Origin: Olavius algarvensis associated proteobacterium Delta 3
GTDB lineage: Bacteria > Desulfobacterota > Desulfobacteria > Desulfobacterales > CAFBRK01
NCBI GenBank assembly: GCA_903231505.1
Contig: CAFBRK010000133.1
Location: forward strand, 186,001 to 250,000
Direction: 5' to 3'
DNA: 64,000 nucleotides
The first letter of the stretch is position 1; every line of letters begins with the position of its first letter. Position numbers and translations under genes: made by a program. Positions 1 to 8,551 of the stretch are shown in pieces. Under the pieces are notes generated by a model that was not told the DNA's origin, did no database searches, and saw only the letters and a list, made by a program, of their open reading frames with translations.

Positions 1-1437
1 CGGCCCGCGGACCATGTGTGGGGCAAATCCACCCACGAGACCACCGATGCGCTGCTGGCGGAAACCGATGCCAAGGCCAGGGTGGCCTGCATTGGACCGG
101 CGGGCGAAAACCGGGTGTTGTTTGCCGCCATCATGAATGACAAGCATCGGGCGGCCGGACGATCCGGTGTCGGAGCGGTGATGGGCAGCAAAAATCTCAA
201 GGCGGTCGTGGTCAAGGGCAAAGGCCGCATCCCCCTGGCCGATCCGGATCGCTTCAAGGCCTTCAACAAACAAAAGCTGGCGTCGTTCAAGAAAGAGATC
301 CAGGAGACTCCGCTGGGCCTGATGATCAACGGAACGGCCGGCGTGGTCATGGCGACCCAGAACTTCGGTGTGCTGCCGACTAAAAACTGGCAGCAGGGCA
401 CCTTCGACGGCTGGGAGAAAATTGACGGCGAGGCACTGACCCGGCGCTTTTTGAAGAAAAACTCGCCCTGCTATAGCTGTCCCATCGGCTGCGGCCGCAA
501 GACCCGGGTGGATGATCCCCGCTTTGCCGGGGAGGGAGAAGGCCCCGAATACGAGACCATTTATGCCATGGGCGCCAACTGCCTGATTGACGACCTGGCG
601 GCCATCACCAAGGCCAACTACATATGCAATGAGCTGGGGATGGACACGATCACCATGGGGGCCACCATTGCCTGCGCCATGGAACTGGTGGAGCGCGGGT
701 ACCTGCCGGAGGAAGAGGTGGGCCGGTCGCTCCAGTGGGGCGATGCCGAGGCCCTGGTGGAGCTGACCCGCCTGACCGGCGCCCGTCAAGGTTTCGGGGA
801 TCAGTTGGCCGAGGGAAGCTTTCGCCTGGCCGAGCGCTACGGCCACCCGGAACTGGCGCCGGTATCCAAAAAGCAGGAATTCCCCGGCTATGAACCCCGT
901 GGCGCTCAGGCCATGGGACTGGCCTATGCCACCTCACCCATCGGCGGATCTCACATGCGCGGCGATCCCGCCTATTTCGAGCTGTTCGGGGTGCCCGAGT
1001 TCATGGACCCGCACCAGTGGGAGGGGAAAGCCGTGGTCACCAAGGCGTTTCAGGATCTTTCGGCCATCATCGATTCGGCCGGGCTGTGCATTTTCTTTGC
1101 CGTCCGCCACCTGGCGGCCAAGGACCTGGGTGTGGCGCCGGTGGGCATCCTGGAGTATCTGAACGCCGCCACCGGTGCCGACTATACGCTCGAAGAGCTG
1201 ATGCAGGCCGGAGAACGCATCATTCATGCCGAGCGTCTGTTTCTGACCAGAGCCGGCTTTGCGCGCAAGGATGACAGCCTCCCCGAACGACTCACCAAGA
1301 CACCGGCTCCCACAGGTCCGGCCAAAGGCCTGGTATGTCACTTGGATAAGATGCTGGATGAGTATTACCAAATCCGGGGGTGGACGGAAGACGGCATCCC
1401 GACCCAAGAAGTGCTTGATCGGTTCGGGCTGTCCTGA
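1..1437 (+). CDS. aor: aldehyde ferredoxin oxidoreductase, C-terminal part (5' end outside window)
   Basis: The reading frame is open from base 1, so this is the 3' part of a gene; about 478 codons are visible and roughly the first 130 residues of a normal ~600-aa AOR are missing. AOR-family enzymes oxidise aldehydes to acids with a tungsto-bispterin cofactor and one [4Fe-4S] cluster, passing electrons to ferredoxin in the cytoplasm. Visible signatures are the cluster motif CYSCPIGC (about nt 469-492) and the late DSAGLCIF motif (about nt 1074-1098), which supplies the fourth cysteine and contacts the pterin. A MoaD-like gene follows after 13 bp, the usual arrangement for cofactor assembly. 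Family assignment is firm; the actual aldehyde substrate cannot be read from the sequence. Confidence 0.93.
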   Translation, partial: RPADHVWGKSTHETTDALLAETDAKARVACIGPAGENRVLFAAIMNDKHRAAGRSGVGAVMGSKNLKAVVVKGKGRIPLADPDRFKAFNKQKLASFKKEIQETPLGLMINGTAGVVMATQNFGVLPTKNWQQGTFDGWEKIDGEALTRRFLKKNSPCYSCPIGCGRKTRVDDPRFAGEGEGPEYETIYAMGANCLIDDLAAITKANYICNELGMDTITMGATIACAMELVERGYLPEEEVGRSLQWGDAEALVELTRLTGARQGFGDQLAEGSFRLAERYGHPELAPVSKKQEFPGYEPRGAQAMGLAYATSPIGGSHMRGDPAYFELFGVPEFMDPHQWEGKAVVTKAFQDLSAIIDSAGLCIFFAVRHLAAKDLGVAPVGILEYLNAATGADYTLEELMQAGERIIHAERLFLTRAGFARKDDSLPERLTKTPAPTGPAKGLVCHLDKMLDEYYQIRGWTEDGIPTQEVLDRFGLS

Positions 1438-1450
1438 AAAAAGATGCCGA

Positions 1451-1681
1451 ATGGAAATAGTCGTCAAATTATACGGTGATCTGAAACGTTATGCGCCCGG
1501 TGATCGGCCCCACTTTGCCTTGAGGCTCGAAACCGGAAGTACTCTTGAAAATATATTCCGGATCCTCGCGATTCCCGAAGGCCACCATACCGCCCTGATC
1601 AACGGGCGGAGATCCAGCCCGGATGCAACTGTCGCCAATGGTGATACCCTGGTGATAATGCCGCTCATATCCGGCGGATAA
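1451..1681 (+). CDS. MoaD/ThiS-family sulfur carrier protein
   Basis: This small protein (76 aa) has the ubiquitin-like beta-grasp pattern of MoaD and ends in the diagnostic Gly-Gly (PLISGG), which is adenylated and thiocarboxylated so that it can donate sulfur to the dithiolene of molybdopterin. The ATG at 1451 is chosen because a longer frame from 1259 merely reads across the end of the aor gene. It lies 13 bp after aor and is probably co-transcribed, so its likely role is the tungsten/molybdenum pterin cofactor of that enzyme. A generic ThiS role is possible but less likely in this context. Confidence 0.85.
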   Translation: MEIVVKLYGDLKRYAPGDRPHFALRLETGSTLENIFRILAIPEGHHTALINGRRSSPDATVANGDTLVIMPLISGG

Positions 1682-1732
1682 TCACCGCAGACCCTGTTAA
1701 CCGAAATAATCATACGAAAACCCGCGACTCGA

Positions 1733-3076
1733 ATGAAGCATGCCGAAATCATTGCCGCTGACATCGGCAGTACCATAACCAAGGTCAGCGCCTTTTCGGG
1801 GCTGGGTTCCGGACGCAATCCCAGTTTCCTGGGCCAGGGGCTGGGGTTGACCACCGTTGCTGAGGGTGACGTGATGCAGGGCCTCGAGGCGGCCCGCAAG
1901 GATTTGGTAACGCGCCTGGGCGTAAACACCCGGGACGCTGTGCTGATGGCTGCGTCATCGGCCGCCGGTGGTTTGCGGATGACCGTACACGGGCTGACCC
2001 GTGACATGACGCTGAGAGCAGCCCGTGAAGCCTCCCTTGGGGCCGGCGCCATAGTCATGTTCACGACCGCCGGTCAGATTTACCCGGACGCTATGGAAGA
2101 GGTCCGCCGGATCAAACCCAATATTATTCTCCTGGCCGGTGGGGTCGATTACGGAGACCGTGATATCGTCATGGCCAACGCCCGTGCACTGGCGTCGCTG
2201 AAACTGGATATTCCCCTTGTATATGCCGGCAATAAAACCGTCAGAAGCGACATCGGGCGTTTGTTCGACGCCGCCGGTATGCCGGTGTTCATCGTGGACA
2301 ATGTGTATCCACGTATCGATGAGCTCAATATCGATCCTGTCCGTAAGGTCATCCAGGATGTGTTCGCCCACCACATCGTCACGGCGCCGGGAATGGAAAA
2401 CATCCGGCAAATGGTCCGGGATGATATTATGCCCACGCCGGGTGCGGTCATGCGGTCCACCGAGATTCTGGCCGAAACCATGGGGGATATCATGACCGTG
2501 GACGTGGGCGGCGCCACCACGGACGTGCATTCGGTGACCGAAGGCTCGCCGGAGTTCTCCAAAATGATGATTGCCCCGGAACCGCGGTCCAAACGGACCG
2601 TCGAGGGCGATCTGGGGGTGTATATCAATGCGTCTCGAATCGTGGAAGCCGCGGGAAGCGAACTTCCGCAAGCTGACCATGTCCGCCCGATTCCGGATAC
2701 GGCAGGGGAGCGTGACACCTCGGTTCGGCTGGCCCGTTGGGCGGTGGATATTTCCATCTGGCGGCATGCGGGACAGGTGCGTGTCGCCTACGGCGCTTAT
2801 GGTAGAAATGAACTCGTGGAAGGCAGGGACTTGTCCGCGGTCAAGCACGTGATCGGCACCGGTGGCGCATTGACCCGCCTGGGAATGGGCAGGGAGATTC
2901 TACAACATGTCAAACCGGATCCGCGCAAATCCAAACTGCTGCCACCTGTGGATGCCGCGGTTTACCTGGACCACCATAATATCATGGCGGCCGCCGGTGT
3001 GTTAAGCTTGCGCTATCCGCAAGAGGCTTCGGCACTGCTGTTGGAGAGTGTCGGGTTTATTGATACAATACCATAA
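1733..3076 (+). CDS. GlmL/MutL-type reactivating protein for adenosylcobalamin-dependent aminomutases
   Basis: The 447-aa protein opens with an ASKHA-type nucleotide-binding phosphate loop (ADIGSTITKVSAF) and carries a second loop in the middle (TVDVGGATTDVHSV), the pattern of the GlmL/MutL family. These ATPases are found beside B12-dependent glutamate, ornithine or lysine mutases and are thought to reactivate them or maintain their cofactor. It starts 51 bp after the MoaD-like gene and is followed 77 bp later by an ornithine racemase-like fusion, which points to ornithine metabolism (the clostridial ora/orr clusters contain the same pair). No aminomutase subunit is visible in this window, so the client enzyme is unknown. 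Confidence 0.85.
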   Translation: MKHAEIIAADIGSTITKVSAFSGLGSGRNPSFLGQGLGLTTVAEGDVMQGLEAARKDLVTRLGVNTRDAVLMAASSAAGGLRMTVHGLTRDMTLRAAREASLGAGAIVMFTTAGQIYPDAMEEVRRIKPNIILLAGGVDYGDRDIVMANARALASLKLDIPLVYAGNKTVRSDIGRLFDAAGMPVFIVDNVYPRIDELNIDPVRKVIQDVFAHHIVTAPGMENIRQMVRDDIMPTPGAVMRSTEILAETMGDIMTVDVGGATTDVHSVTEGSPEFSKMMIAPEPRSKRTVEGDLGVYINASRIVEAAGSELPQADHVRPIPDTAGERDTSVRLARWAVDISIWRHAGQVRVAYGAYGRNELVEGRDLSAVKHVIGTGGALTRLGMGREILQHVKPDPRKSKLLPPVDAAVYLDHHNIMAAAGVLSLRYPQEASALLLESVGFIDTIP

Positions 3077-3153
3077 CCTATCCGACATTTTTGCTCAGAC
3101 AGGGCCGGTGAATAAACGCACGATCTAAACTGTAGTGAATCCAATCCGGGGAG

Positions 3154-5013
3154 TTGACCATTCAATACGGACCTTACATCACCATCGATCTAGACAAAAT
3201 CGAGCATAACGCCCGCACGATCACCGCCTTGTGCGGAAAGTACGGCATCGACGTCTGCGGCGTTACCAAGGTGACCTGCGGGATGCCCCAGGTCGCCAAA
3301 GCAATGCTCCGGGGCGGGGTCGCCTGTATCGGCGAATCTCGGGTAAAAAACATTCACCGCCTCAAGGCGAATGGAGTCGCCACCGAGTTTACTCTGCTCA
3401 GGATTCCACCGCTTTCCGCCGCGGAAGATATCGTCACATCCGTGAATATGAGCCTGAATTCGGAATTGCCTGTCATCCAGGCACTTTCAGAAGCCGCTTC
3501 CAGGCGGGGACTGGTGCACAATATCATGATCATGGTCGACCTGGGAGACCTGCGCGAAGGCGTCTGGCCCGACGACCTGTTGCCGATGGTGCGGGAAGTG
3601 GTCGAACTGCCCGGCATCCGCATCGGCGGCCTGGGAACGAATCTGAGTTGTTACGGCGGGGTCATGCCGTCGGAAAAGAATATGAATCAACTGGTCGAAT
3701 ACGCCTGCCGGATTGAAACCGCATTCGGTATCAAACTGCGATACATCTCGGGCGGCAATTCGAGTTCCCTGAACCTGATTGCATCGGGGAAAATGCCCCG
3801 TGCCGTCAATCACATCCGCATCGGAGAAGGCATTATCCTCGGCCGTGAAACCGTGCACCGGGTCGCCTGGCCCGGCACGTTTCAGGACGCGTTTTTACTC
3901 CAGGCCGAAATTATCGAGCTCAAGGAAAAACCGTCCGTGCCCATCGGGGATACCAGTGAGGATGCCTTTGGCGGCAAGCCGGAATTTCTCGACAGGGGCG
4001 AAAGAGACCGGGCCATATTAAACATCGGCCGCGAAGACGTTGTCGTGGAGGGGATGAAACCGGTTGAACCGGAGATTTCCATACTCGGTGCTTCCAGCGA
4101 CCACCTCATCGTGGACGTCACCGAGGCCGAAAACGTCCGGCTCGGGAGCGAATTGGCATTTTTTATGAACTACGGCGCGCTTCTGGCCGCCATGACATCC
4201 GAGTATGTGGAAAAGCGTTCATTAAGAGACAAAGAAATCGTTTCCGAATACCGCAGCATTGTTCTGACGGAAATTTTGCCGCAACGTGCACCGGATTCCG
4301 ATCGGATATTGAACATCGATGACCTTACAGCAGGCTTGAATGAGTTGGGGCGGTCGATTGCCGAACGGCGGCAAATCCAGGGCAACGCCGGAATCGTTGC
4401 CGAGGCGGTCGCCGAAATCATCAATGATGATGTGATCCCAGTGGTGTATGCCAACGACCCAAACACGTGTCTGGGTATCTATCATGGGCTGGCTCTGTCG
4501 CTACCGTTTTTCGGGACCATCATCCTCAGCGCTCATGGCAGCGGCATCACCGCATTCACGGAGTTGCCCCCCGGCCCCGGCGGTGTCGAACCCAGGCTGG
4601 AATCCGAACGTGTGGCGTTCATCGGTCTGCGGGAAGTGTCCCATGAGGAATCGCGGCTGATCAGACGGTCACGCATCAGTGCCTACACGCTGGAGGACGT
4701 CGATGCACTGGGAATGCGGGAGGTGATTTACCGCGCCCTTCGCACCTCGAGCATGGGAACGGATGGACTGCATGTGACACTGGATCTGGATGCGCTCGAT
4801 ACCACCGTGGCTCCCGGTGTGCACCGGCCTGTCAGGGGCGGACTTTCCTACCGGGAAGGCCACCTTGCCATGGAAATGATTGCCAAGTCAGGCCTCATCC
4901 GGTCTCTGGCGGTGGTCAATTATGTCCCCGAAAGGGATGTGAATCGCTCCACCGCCGGGACGGCAACCGAGTATGTACTGTCGCTGTTCGGGAAGAAAAT
5001 CCTCAGGATCTGA
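3154..5013 (+). CDS. ornithine racemase (Orr-like, alanine racemase N-terminal fold) fused to a degenerate arginase/ureohydrolase domain
   Basis: A 619-aa two-domain protein. Residues ~1-355 match the PLP-dependent Orr/alanine-racemase N-terminal family; the lysine in the GVTKVTCG segment is the probable Schiff-base residue. Residues ~360-619 match the ureohydrolase fold, with VTLDLDALD and APGVHRPVRGGLSYREG near the end. The metal site is damaged: the GGDHS-type motif reads ANDPN, DAHxD reads SAHGS, and the late catalytic Glu is not present in VVNYVPERD, so arginase activity is unlikely. The two late aspartates remain. The start is uncertain: TTG at 3154 abuts the purine run GGGGAG, an in-frame stop at 3136 limits the frame upstream, and ATT at 3160 would be better spaced. 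The partner upstream is a GlmL-like reactivase. Confidence 0.85.
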   Translation: MTIQYGPYITIDLDKIEHNARTITALCGKYGIDVCGVTKVTCGMPQVAKAMLRGGVACIGESRVKNIHRLKANGVATEFTLLRIPPLSAAEDIVTSVNMSLNSELPVIQALSEAASRRGLVHNIMIMVDLGDLREGVWPDDLLPMVREVVELPGIRIGGLGTNLSCYGGVMPSEKNMNQLVEYACRIETAFGIKLRYISGGNSSSLNLIASGKMPRAVNHIRIGEGIILGRETVHRVAWPGTFQDAFLLQAEIIELKEKPSVPIGDTSEDAFGGKPEFLDRGERDRAILNIGREDVVVEGMKPVEPEISILGASSDHLIVDVTEAENVRLGSELAFFMNYGALLAAMTSEYVEKRSLRDKEIVSEYRSIVLTEILPQRAPDSDRILNIDDLTAGLNELGRSIAERRQIQGNAGIVAEAVAEIINDDVIPVVYANDPNTCLGIYHGLALSLPFFGTIILSAHGSGITAFTELPPGPGGVEPRLESERVAFIGLREVSHEESRLIRRSRISAYTLEDVDALGMREVIYRALRTSSMGTDGLHVTLDLDALDTTVAPGVHRPVRGGLSYREGHLAMEMIAKSGLIRSLAVVNYVPERDVNRSTAGTATEYVLSLFGKKILRI

Positions 5014-5256
5014 GCAATGACACGTGGGGCGCGCATGCATGCACCGAAATACGACGTAAGGCGCCCCGTTAAAATCCGGATTCGGTGTCATATCGCCCGC
5101 CCACCCGCACCTTTATAAAAAGGGGAAGGGGATGGCATGATTCATCCTATAGGTTCTTCTCCCAAATGGTGGGACAAGAGGGCCCAGGGTTTACCCGCAT
5201 GGCGGCGCCGGAGGCGACCAAGGGGTCGAAGCCTGACGGGCGAATCCCCAAATTCT

Positions 5257-5454
5257 TTAGGTCTCATCCCAGTAAATGCACTCAACAGGACAGGATTCGA
5301 TTGCTTCCTCAATACAGTCCTCCGGACCCCCTTCAGGCAAGATGACCTCTGCCTTTTCCTCGTTTTCATTGAATGCAAAGACTTCCTCGCATAATTCAAC
5401 GCATGTCTCACACCCGGTACATTCATCAGAGTCAATCACGACGCGTTTAGCCAT
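5257..5454 (-). CDS. single-cluster [4Fe-4S] ferredoxin
   Basis: A short acidic protein (65 aa) with CTGCETC near the N terminus and a distal CPVEC, the arrangement of monocluster 4Fe-4S ferredoxins that carry low-potential electrons in the cytoplasm. Two ATG codons, at 5460 and 5454, are in frame. The second is preferred because the Shine-Dalgarno run AGGGGG sits 7 nt upstream of it but only 1 nt from the first. It is a stand-alone gene convergent with the racemase fusion. Possible partners in the window are the aldehyde oxidoreductase and the 2-oxoacid oxidoreductase, but nothing local proves this. Confidence 0.88.
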   Translation of the reverse strand: MAKRVVIDSDECTGCETCVELCEEVFAFNENEEKAEVILPEGGPEDCIEEAIESCPVECIYWDET

Positions 5455-5837
5455 TTTCATGCCCCCTTTTCTGATCGGTACGGTGGATTGTGTTTACATG
5501 GCTTGCTGTGGTGGTTGATTCGCGGCAAGCACATAACACAGGATTAAGCACAAAATCAAATTTATCCAATAGAATCGAAAAGGATGCGGTTGATGGTTGG
5601 CCGGGAGGTCCTGATCGGAATCCGGAAACGCTCCCGGGAGCGCTGGCGTGTATTTCGCGACGGTTTTCAGATATTTCCGATTCGGCCGATGTCTACGCCG
5701 GCGATGCGGGAATCGATCGGATGGATGCGCTTTGCATGATGCGAATTGCAGCAGGGGAAGAATTAATCAGCATCGGCTGAAAGACCGAGGGAAAACGGCT
5801 CTGGCCGAAAAAACGGCGTCCTGTTTCTTGCTTCAGG
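5455..5837. other. intergenic region without a recognised gene
   Basis: The first bases carry the Shine-Dalgarno and promoter region of the ferredoxin on the minus strand. A 96-codon frame at 5490-5780 (+) has no recognisable domain or start signal and is not called. Confidence 0.5.
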
Positions 5838-6138
5838 TTATTTCTTGAGCATAAGGGCGTACATCGAACACGCGAGGGCGTTGCCGATCTAGAAGAACCA
5901 ACCGGTAAAAAAGGCCACGGGTCGGCTCAATGTTCTGTGGGTAAAGGAATATCCACCATCGGCTAACGGTATGGCTGCACTGAGCTATCTGTAATTTAGA
6001 GCGGTAAACCGGGTTAAGAAACCCATGGCCAGATAGACGAGAACGCCAAGCGGACCGACCATATGCGCCAGTTCGCCAGGCAGGGCAAAAATCCCGGGCC
6101 CCATCGTGGCGCCAATGCCGATCATTACCGCCTTTGAG
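5838..6138 (-). pseudogene. decayed fragment of an APC-superfamily amino-acid permease
   Basis: Read on the minus strand, bases ~6138-6000 encode an APC-type first helix including AVMIGIGATMGPGIFALPG and GPLGVLVYLAMG. In another frame, bases ~5965-5838 encode ADGGYSFTHRTLSRPVAFF and GWFF, then a TAG stop at 5889-5891, then IGNALACSMYALMLKK and a TAA. These are consecutive conserved pieces of an amino-acid permease N-terminal half, now broken by at least one frameshift or deletion and one stop and missing most of the protein. It is a dead remnant. Its original substrate cannot be told. Confidence 0.7.
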
Positions 6139-6357
6139 TAAATTGAATAAAATTAATATGTTACGCTTATTGTGGTTGACGGGAACGTCCATCGCAGGTT
6201 ACGTTTCCACAATTGGTGTAAGCGGACAAACGATTGGCGCGATTTATCAAGGAAAAATCTATAGAATGCATTACTTTAAGATGCCTAAATATTCAATGAA
6301 CAATAAACTATCAAAATAAATACATAAATTTAGATATTAAATTTAACTTGATAATTT

Positions 6358-6482
6358 CCTGAAGCTTGCTGCAGGGGGTCCTTTGGTTCCCTCTCCCCGC
6401 GGTGGGAGAGGGTTAGGGTGAGGGGGTTAAGAATAGATATCCTCCCCTTTGATACCCTGCAGCTTGCTGCGGGGAGCTTCAT
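6358..6482. repeat. palindromic intergenic repeats (REP/BIME-like)
   Basis: Two related GC-rich units, at 6358-6378 and 6455-6482, share the core GCAGCTTGCTGC or its variant GAAGCTTGCTGC. They flank a perfect hairpin with 9-bp arms CCCTCTCCC (6389-6397) and GGGAGAGGG (6404-6412), followed by a G-rich TTAGGGTGAGGGGG tail. Elements of this look are widespread extragenic palindromes in proteobacteria. The AT-rich sequence just to the left (6139-6357) shows no gene. Confidence 0.6.
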
Positions 6483-6541
6483 AAGCAATGGTTGGGTACG
6501 GGGAAGCCCTTCACGCGACGATCTCTGGAAAGGGCATATAC

Positions 6542-6790
6542 ATGAATGTCAAGTACATCATTGAACTTGAGGGATGGCAAGAACAGGCATACGGAGAAAT
6601 GGGTAGTGGTTCCTGTTTTGTAAAGCACGTCGGGGACCGGCAACTCATTATGACCGATAACGATCTGATCAATTGCCCGAGTAGTTTTGACGAGCCGGTC
6701 AAGGTCAGTGAGTTTCATAAAGACGACCTGGTCCAGATCCGGGAATATGAAAATTACCGTCAGGCACTGGACGATCCGCTGAACCAATAG
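6542..6790 (+). CDS. small conserved-looking hypothetical protein
   Basis: An 82-aa protein beginning MNVKYIIELEGWQEQAYGEM. The ATG at 6542 is preferred over the frame start at 6488 because GGAAAGGG lies 7 nt upstream. The product is soluble and acidic with a beta-rich pattern ending in LDDPLNQ; no domain is recognised and there is no signal peptide or membrane helix. It stands alone downstream of the palindromic repeat. Coding status is supported by the ribosome-binding site and plausible composition only. Confidence 0.5.
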   Translation: MNVKYIIELEGWQEQAYGEMGSGSCFVKHVGDRQLIMTDNDLINCPSSFDEPVKVSEFHKDDLVQIREYENYRQALDDPLNQ

Positions 6791-7450
6791 AAATTGGATG
6801 ATGATGAGTCGAGCAAAACTGCATGCCGATTACCTATCCCGAAAATTGCATGAAATCTTTTCAGCGCTTGGCTAAAAAGAAGCAAATTCGATATGTTATC
6901 GTAAACACGAGCATGTTAGCAAGAATGCAATTTGCAATGTTCAATATACTTAAAACTGACTGAAAAGATTGCACCCTTCGGGCCAAACGGAGACTTTCAT
7001 GGCCGGCGTTATTCGAGGTTCGCGGTAGATTTACTACAGCTTCACCTCGAAGTGCCTTGCCCATAAAAGCCTCCATTTGGTGCAATGTCCGGGCAAAAGG
7101 ACCTTGAGCCGTTATATAAAGATACCCCATCTACAAGAATCGGGAATCCGGGTATGTCAACTGGTTTGTAAGCTTCAGAAACATGGGGACGTCAACCGTT
7201 CGTGGATCTGAAGCTGATGTGTGTGGGTTGTCCGGCGGAGGTATTCCATACCCTGGCGGATGTGCCCGGGAGTATCATCTTGACCTGATCTATTTGATCC
7301 AGGATCTCAACCGGGTTATAGAAAGGGATGAGACGCCGGTAGACCCATCGGGGTAAAGGGGTGTTGGCCGGACACCAGCAGCCGATCCCGGCAATACGGT
7401 CTGCAGGCAGTTACCCGCCGTCATGTAGAAAATAGGGAAAGGAGGAATCC
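6791..7450. other. 660-bp intergenic region with possible decayed coding sequence
   Basis: No intact gene is supported. Around 7230-7356 (+) one frame reads YHLDLIYLIQDLNRVIERDE to a stop with protein-like composition, and an overlapping frame reads CVGCPAEVFHTLADVPG, which suggests the tail of a broken gene. The 89-codon minus frame at 6861-7130 has no start signal or domain. The segment 7425-7450 holds the ribosome-binding site (GGAAAGGAGG) of the next gene. Confidence 0.35.
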
Positions 7451-8476
7451 ATGGATCTTTCTACCACATACATGGGGATACCGATTAAAAACCCAATCAT
7501 TGCAGGCAGTTCGGGGCTGACGGGTTCGGTCGAAAAGGTCAAGACTCTCGAATCATGTGGTGCCGGCGCCGTGGTCTTGAAATCGATCTTCCAAGAGGAG
7601 ATTATGTACGAGTATGCGGATTTCATGAAAACGGCAAAGGAGCAGCACGGCGCGCCCCAGTATTTTGATTACGACGGCCGAAAAAATCCCATCGAGTATT
7701 ACGATTACGTCATCCGGGAAAAGAATCTACAAAAATATATAACGCTGATCGAAGAGTGCAAAAAGACCGTTTCCATTCCGGTGATGGCCAGTATCAACTG
7801 CTTCTTTCACTCTGCGGATTGGCTCTCCTTTGCCACGCATCTGGAAAGTGCCGGGGCGGATGCGTTGGAGTTGAACATGTTCTTTCCGCCCACCGATTTC
7901 AAGCATACCCGGGAAGCGAAAGAGGCCTTGTACTTTGAGATCGTCGACAAGATAACCCAGGCAGTTTCCATACCCGTGGCCCTCAAGATCAGCCCTTATT
8001 TTACCGACCTGGGACCGATGATCCAGCGGCTTTCCAACACTGACATCAAAGGCCTGGTTCTGTTTAACCGCTTTTTCAGTCCTGACTTCGATATTCACAC
8101 CATGGAAGTAAAACCCTCATTTGTATTCAGCACCCCGTCGGATCTGGCCATGTCGCTGCGCTGGATCGCCGTGATGGCAGAAAAAGTTGCCTGCGATCTG
8201 GCCGCCTCCACCGGTGTTCATGACGGCACTGCGGTAATCAAGCAATTGCTCGCCGGGGCGGATGCCGTGCAGGTGGTTTCCAGCCTGTACAAAAACGGGC
8301 CGGAATACCTCAAGGAGATGCTCGGGGACCTGGAAAAATGGATGGCGAAAAAAAAGTTCCGCCGCCTCTCGAATTTTAAAGGCAAAATGAGCCAGGACAA
8401 GAGCACCGATCCGGCCATCTATGAACGCGCGCAGTTCATGCGCTATTTCGGCGGCAAGAAGAATGTCACCCTCTAA
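7451..8476 (+). CDS. dihydroorotate dehydrogenase-like FMN protein
   Basis: A 341-aa TIM-barrel flavoprotein of the PyrD/DHOD superfamily. It opens with the typical class-1 start MDLSTTYMGIPIKNPIIAG, has LKSIFQEE early, SINCFFHSADW near residue 115, LELNMFFP, a VALKISPYFTD strand and a late GVHDGTAVIKQLLAGADAV glycine-rich FMN-phosphate region. Members annotated as dihydroorotate dehydrogenase-like often lack the strict catalytic base, and I cannot see the usual Cys or Ser loop clearly, so the physiological substrate is open. It has a strong Shine-Dalgarno (GGAAAGGAGG) and no pyrimidine genes nearby, which argues against a primary role in pyrimidine synthesis. Confidence 0.82.
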   Translation: MDLSTTYMGIPIKNPIIAGSSGLTGSVEKVKTLESCGAGAVVLKSIFQEEIMYEYADFMKTAKEQHGAPQYFDYDGRKNPIEYYDYVIREKNLQKYITLIEECKKTVSIPVMASINCFFHSADWLSFATHLESAGADALELNMFFPPTDFKHTREAKEALYFEIVDKITQAVSIPVALKISPYFTDLGPMIQRLSNTDIKGLVLFNRFFSPDFDIHTMEVKPSFVFSTPSDLAMSLRWIAVMAEKVACDLAASTGVHDGTAVIKQLLAGADAVQVVSSLYKNGPEYLKEMLGDLEKWMAKKKFRRLSNFKGKMSQDKSTDPAIYERAQFMRYFGGKKNVTL

Positions 8477-8551
8477 GGGGAAACCTCCGGATAATTCCGA
8501 ATCTTCATTTTTTCATCGCGATTCGGTCTTCGAAAGTCAGGAAAGTGACGT

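Noticed and set aside
5490..5780. 96-codon plus frame
   Set aside because: No ribosome-binding site and no protein-like pattern.
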